Positions 59,267-64,000 of a stretch of DNA of 64,000 bases are shown here, piece after piece. Numbering within the stretch: position 1 is the stretch's first letter; each line of letters starts with the position of its first letter. The stretch comes from Stenogyne calaminthoides (taxonomy: Eukaryota > Streptophyta > Magnoliopsida > Lamiales > Lamiaceae). The position numbers were made by a program, and so were the translations under genes. Below the pieces are notes generated by a model. It had not been told where the DNA came from, searched no databases, and saw only the letters and a list, made by a program, of their open reading frames with translations. The stretch lies in contig JBBCBC010000029.1 in the NCBI GenBank assembly GCA_037126765.1, forward strand, positions 30,130,052 to 30,194,051, written 5' to 3'.

Positions 59267-60488
59267 CGACTATAAATAGCAGCCCCAAATCCAAATTGTA
59301 ATTATATATTAAATCATTTTTATTTTTTTGATCGGATGATATTTGATCTAGCTTCTTTTATTTTCTAGGATCACTCACACAATTTTTCACAATATAATAA
59401 ATCAAAATGTTATATTTACATCCAATTTTTCGAATTCAAGAATTTCAATGACACGTAAAATATGCTCATAACTTAATCCCAAAATAAACATACCCTCAAA
59501 GACCTAAAAAAAAATTCCATGCTTTTGAGCTGTTAATATGTTGTATAAACTATAATTATAACAAACAAGATGTATAATCTAGCCACTTGGACTATGATAT
59601 AAAGAAATTCTGCATCAGATTAGCACAAAACAATGTAATAAAAAAAGTGAAGATGACAAAAAAATGAGGAAGCAAATAAAAAGTGACAAAATTAGCCCAG
59701 TTGTCATTTCTATAAAATAGTGGGGAGCCCTTTATCTTACATTATCTCCAGGGAAGTTGCATCGAATTATTATGTCCAAAAAAAGACTACGGAAACTTAA
59801 TTAAGAAAACTGACTGTTAACTGAAATATCTTAAGTGCAAGTATACACTTTTCTTGCCTCATTTCTTTTTTCAGCAGAATTAATAATTCATATTTTAAAG
59901 AAATCCACTACATGAAGAAAAGGGATTATGCTGGAACTACTTTTGGCTTTAATGCTTTAAGGATGTGATGTTTGGATATATTTTATTATTTTGTTATGAC
60001 CACCAATTTTTTTTTTTTTATTACCAGCTTCCTAAGCTCTAATTGCAATTAATTATAAGGGTGTGTTTGATAATCAGACATGATTCCTAACACCAAAACT
60101 CATGGGAATTTGTGTATCCCTTCTTTAGTTTGGAATAAGTTTGTAGGAATACATAAATACACAAGTGGGGCTGCAAGGATGTGAACATGTCACACTACTC
60201 AATAATCGACTCTATCCTTCTAATGAATAATTCAGGTCCAATTTTTTTTTCAAAAGTCTATTTATATATAAGTCGGACTTAGGCCTTTAGAAAAGCCGTT
60301 TAAACTTTGACTCGTTTATATACATAATATAAAATATTTTATGTTTAATAATTATCTTTTATACTAACAAAACAAGATAAATAAATCTTAAAATTACAAC
60401 AACAATAGAACTATTTTTAAATTTGAGATTTAAGGTGGGACGAGTTTAATTTTTTATTTAGTTTAATAAGCTTTCAGGCCCGATTCGT

Positions 60489-60858
60489 TTAGGGTGCGTT
60501 TGTTTTGGGATTTAAGTGTGCGGAGCAAGTCAGGGTTTTAGAATCCAAGAATTTAGAATTCTTGATGAATAGTAAATCTATGTGTTTGTTTTGAGATTTG
60601 AGTAGAGTGAGATTTAACTTTATGTCAAATCAATCTTTAATAGTGATTGATGTTGTATTATTATATTATATTGAGAAGAATAATAAAGTGTATAAAGTGT
60701 GATGTATTGAGAAAAATAATAATAGGTTTTATAGGTATTTGTAGGTGTGGATTGAATTTGGGATTTAAAAACCAGACTTTAAATCTCAAACTCGTATGGG
60801 ACGGGGAGCGCAAAGTCCTAAGTCCATCCGTGTGAATCCCAAAACAAACGCAGTCTTA
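60489..60858. mobile_element. hAT-type MITE
   Basis: About 370 bp with ends TTAGGGTGCGTTTGTTTTGG and, reversed, TAAGACTGCGTTTGTTTTGG. Inside, a second pair of TTGGGATTT/AAATCCCA-type and GAGATTTGAG/CTCAAATCTC-like words is inverted. No coding capacity. Family ends of this kind are typical of plant hAT MITEs. Confidence 0.65.
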
Positions 60859-62016
60859 GGGTCGTGATGAAAGGTCCTTGGTGTTAGGTGTTGTTTGTAA
60901 AAGTGTTATGCTATTAACTTTTGTAGGGATGTTACGTTATGTAATGGCGACGTACCTCAGAAAAAATTCAAGCAAATAAAACAAAATATAGAAGTCACAA
61001 AATTGAACTGAGAAGAAATTTTAAGAAAAACGATAGATATATAAATGTTCAAATACAATATCACAATTATACGCATCTTATTCTTTGAACTAATTTGCAT
61101 GAGAATTTTTTTTAAAGTTAAACAACCAACATTTTTTGATAACGGGGGGTGGGGATTCTTAATTAGCTATTGACGAAGTAACACACATCAGTGTTTAATT
61201 AGGAAATACAAGAACGAGCATGTATACTAGAAATAATTGAAGCCTTAATTCATAAGCAAATCATCAAATATGATGCAATTCTTGCCACTTTTTTTTTTTT
61301 TAATTGAGGTTGGGTTTTGTTAAAAGTTGTGAGAAAACCTTTTTGCATGATTGGGGGCTTTTGATCGTTGCAATTAATATGAACGACACATATTTGAATA
61401 ATGTGTTGATAGAAAAATAGTGTGGCCCTCACGAGGACAAAGTGCACGACCAGATTGCAATGCATAGGTCATTTTTATATACTTTCGATTAGACGTCGTG
61501 TAGAATCTTGAATATCTAAAAAATGTGTGAAATTGTAATTTCATTTCAATTAATTTCAAGGACGAATATGGAAAAAGCAATGGTTTCCCACAATTAATTT
61601 GGTGAAGATAATATTTTATTGAGAGGTGTAGCCGTGTAGAGTCTGTTTTAAAACTCTAAAAAGTGACGTAGAAACACTTATTTTTTTAAAATGTTAGACA
61701 CAACTTGATACATAGGGCTTGAATCTCGATGTACTGCAAATGCACTTTGGTTCTTACATAATTTATTAACTTGCAAGATAATCTTACTCTCCAAATAAAG
61801 CTTATAGTTCCCACAAAAAATGACCTGCAATTGTTTTTCCTGAAACTAGGGAAGTAGAACAAGCAACATATCACAATATAGTTCCCACTGAGGCCATGAA
61901 ATATGGTGGCTTCATCAGAATTTATACAAAATATTCTGTAGTAAAACAGGGTGAAATATAAGTAATTGTCTAATGCTTACACCACAATTTTTGAAGGAAA
62001 TAAACCTAGTTCGATC

Positions 62017-62835
62017 TTATTGTTCAGTTCGTGTCGCAGCTTCTTTCTTGCTTTGCAACCTCTGCATGAACTTGGGATTAGCTTTAAGCCTGGCTTTCAC
62101 ATCTGATACTCGAGCATCCTCGACTAGTTTTTGAGCAAATCCAGAGTGCTTCCAGCAAAGCAAATAGAGTTCTGAGACAATCCTTTCTGTTCTCTTCCCG
62201 ATGTTCAAACCTAAGTTAAAAATGTGATGAAGATTAAGGCATTGTGCATCAAAATATCTCTAAATTATCAACTCTTGTTTCTCACAGTCCCTTCAAATAA
62301 TGTGCATGTCACTTTATCTAATTTTAATTAGATAAAAAACTATATTTTCTCAAGCTATTGCAGGGAACATAAAGTCAAAGAAACGAACAACTAGAAAAGC
62401 ACGTTTGTAAATGGGCATACCTTTCACTGGTTATAGTAAGTTCATCTTTCCCAGGATTGTATCGTTTCCCAGCCAATTCTCTCATCCGAATAAACTGATG
62501 CTTAGAAAGGCCGAGTTCCTTCACAGTAACAGCCAACTTCACTTTCCTATTTTTCGGATGCCAAGAATCACCACCAGGAGAAAACACCACCCGAGTTTGC
62601 CACCTAAGAATTGGGCCCTCACCGGGTGGGTCGTCTGGTTCCATATTGTTATCAGTCACAATATCCTTGCTAAAATCTGGAGGTCCCTCTGCCTCCATTA
62701 GTTTGGTAGCTTCCAAGACCATCTCGTCTTCAAACTCCTTGAAAAGTTCATAACCTTCTTCCACATTAAGCTCACCCTTTTCAACCCTATCACTTATCTC
62801 ATTAAACTTCTCTTCCACCTTCTTCTTGATCTCAT
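62017..62835 (-). CDS. Mitochondrial small ribosomal subunit protein mS35-like, 3' part, one frameshift as written
   Basis: Two 3' exons on the minus strand, 62835-62421 and 62210-62017; the N-terminal exons lie beyond the window or in the unassigned DNA to the right. mS35 (S24/S35 family) is a mitoribosomal small-subunit protein. Recognisable blocks are RWQTRVVFSPGGDSWHPKNR, VKLAVTVKELGLSKHQFIRM, RELAGKRYNPGKDELTITSER, and, across the splice, RFEHREENRKDCLRTLFALLE. After that the frame shifts by one base near 62143-62153. It continues as SGFAQKLVEDARVSDVKARL, NPKFMQRLQSKKE, ending at 62017. The two exons total one base too many, consistent with a single inserted base. Family assignment rests on the conserved central blocks recalled from plant proteins. 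Confidence 0.75.
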
Positions 62836-64000
62836 CTGAAAAGGATGGTCAAGTCGTTAGAGCACCACTAATCATGCCGTAAGTTTTCGTGCGTTCGAGT
62901 CATGGGTAGGGTCGGGGGGAGATTTTATTTGACCTTTCAAAAAAACGACCTTGGTATATGCCCAATTTCAAAATTTGAATATAACGATTTCGCAATGTTA
63001 TCCCATCAATACATGTTAAATACAATGAAAACCTAACCAGATAAGTTGAAGTTTCAAATTTTAAATTGATATGTAGGCCAATATACAATATAAATGAAGT
63101 GAAATATATAGTACAAAAAACAATAAGAACTCAGGCCATAGAATACTGAGATCTGTCCATGATTAGTAACCACGAGACAACCAGATGCACACTAACATAC
63201 ATAACAGAGCAATTTTACCCACCCATAAGTACAAAACTTGGCAAAAAAAACTTGCACCTGTTACGCAAAAATTTCTAAACTCAAGTGATGTTCTTTGTCT
63301 TTCCATCTACCTTCACATAGGATAAGAATATGAAAAGAAAAAAGAAGAGAGATATTCACCAAATCTCATTAAAATATCATCACCAGATTATTTCTGTATA
63401 ATCCTTTCCAGGATTGGTATTTAGATTTAAGACCACAAAGTGTTGAATAATAATACTTGGATGCAACCAATCTACAGCACTGCAATTAATGATGGAACTG
63501 ACTATCCTGTAGGTATATTACGATACCCAAGATTCCCAACAAATAAAAAATGTTTTATTAAGCTATTAACTATATTTTTAATAAGGGTATCCGCATCCGT
63601 CATGCTGTTTTCATACTCCAAGAACCCATATCTCTGATAATCTTTGGACACAAGCTAACTACTTGCAAAATGCAATCTTTTCTTAGACTTTCAAAATTAT
63701 TATTATACTAGTTGATACTTGTATCTGAAGCTGTTCATTATTCAAATCCTTTCAGAAGAACCACGATTGGCTAAGCATTCAGCACTAAATCTGGGAGTGT
63801 ACTTACACCATGCAACCATATGCATAAGGGGAACATCAACCTGTAAACCAAGTGGTTTAGCTACCAACTAGCTACCAGAGATCAGAAACAAATCAAACAT
63901 CACACCCCCCAAATAAGTCCATTTGACTCGTAATATCAGTAAAATAACTGAAAATAGTAATAAATAGAAAAGTCAACATGTAAATGTACTAGCATTATCT
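62836..64000. other. Intron or upstream DNA of the mS35-like gene
   Basis: The ACTTTTCAG-type acceptor at 62836 on the minus strand shows that an upstream exon must exist to the right. No convincing exon was found to the window edge, so either a long intron or an unrecognised first exon lies here. A SINE-like head is at about 62841-62955. Confidence 0.45.
62841..62955 (+). mobile_element. tRNA-derived SINE-like sequence in the mS35-like intron
   Basis: GGATGGTCAAGTCGTTAGAGC resembles a tRNA 5' half with A box, followed about 30 bases later by GCGTTCGAGTCATGGG, a B-box-like sequence, then a T/G-rich body. It lacks a proper tRNA fold, so it is a SINE head rather than a tRNA gene. Confidence 0.4.

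Larger units (their letters stand above)
56525..62016. other. Intergenic spacer upstream of the TGA gene
   Basis: The TGA 5' leader and promoter occupy the left end (to about 56700 or beyond). The rest is AT-rich, with a MITE (58887-59099), an 81-bp tandem duplication (59111-59266) and a hAT-type MITE (60489-60858). No gene is supported in 5.4 kb; short open frames at 57943-58188, 58835-59301 and 61250-61580 overlap repeats or have no family features. Confidence 0.5.

Noticed and set aside
59002..59301. 99-codon frame containing a repeated peptide
   Set aside because: It starts inside a MITE and its repeat is the 81-bp DNA duplication; no independent sign of coding.
62841..62920. Possible tRNA gene
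   Set aside because: A and B boxes are present but the acceptor and anticodon stems do not form; better seen as a SINE head.
1..64000. CRISPR arrays, operons, prophage, toxin-antitoxin or biosynthetic clusters
   Set aside because: None seen; the gene structure is that of a plant nuclear genome and neighbouring genes are functionally unrelated.

Overview
This is nuclear DNA from a flowering plant, most likely a eudicot. The genes are intron-rich with GT-AG (occasionally GC-AG) junctions, the intergenic DNA is very AT-rich and full of small transposon remnants, and the gene set is plant-specific: FCS-like zinc finger, GPI-anchored lipid-transfer protein, homomeric acetyl-CoA carboxylase, plastid ATP synthase delta, REM-type B3 proteins and a TGA bZIP. 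There is no operon logic, CRISPR array or prophage. Exon models were built by hand from reading frame, splice consensus and remembered family sequence.

Layout: FLZ zinc-finger gene (+, 1227-2348); repeat-rich spacer; LTPG-like gene (+, 8043-9672); 6.5 kb of AT-rich spacer; a 31-coding-exon cytosolic-type acetyl-CoA carboxylase gene (+, 16165-28538) with several transposons in its introns; an IST1-like ESCRT gene (+, 30054-33141); intronless plastid ATP synthase delta subunit (+, 34620-35351); a duplicated AT-rich spacer; a small defensin-like gene (+, 38162-38525); a degenerate cluster of REM/B3 sequences (mostly -, 39064-42333) including one inverted fragment; 8 kb of repeat-rich spacer; phosphopantothenate-cysteine ligase (+, 51320-53892); a convergent clade I TGA bZIP factor (-, 54537-56413); another repeat-rich spacer; and the 3' part of a mitochondrial ribosomal protein mS35-like gene (-, 62017 to about 62835, running off the right edge).

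The genes are unrelated housekeeping and regulatory loci and do not form a pathway, although the carboxylase (malonyl-CoA) and the phosphopantothenate-cysteine ligase (CoA synthesis) both serve acyl metabolism. I found no convincing new biological system. The strongest observation is that four otherwise well-preserved genes (LTPG, ACCase, PPCS, mS35) each carry exactly one 1-nt frameshift, three of them in homopolymer runs. That pattern suggests base-calling indels in the assembly rather than four pseudogenes. Other points of interest are nested hAT-type elements with an 8-bp target duplication in an ACCase intron, MULE-like MITEs with 9-10 bp duplications, a miniature LTR element (TRIM), three GC-AG introns, an antisense coding-like fragment in an ACCase intron, and a decayed REM cluster with an inverted fragment.
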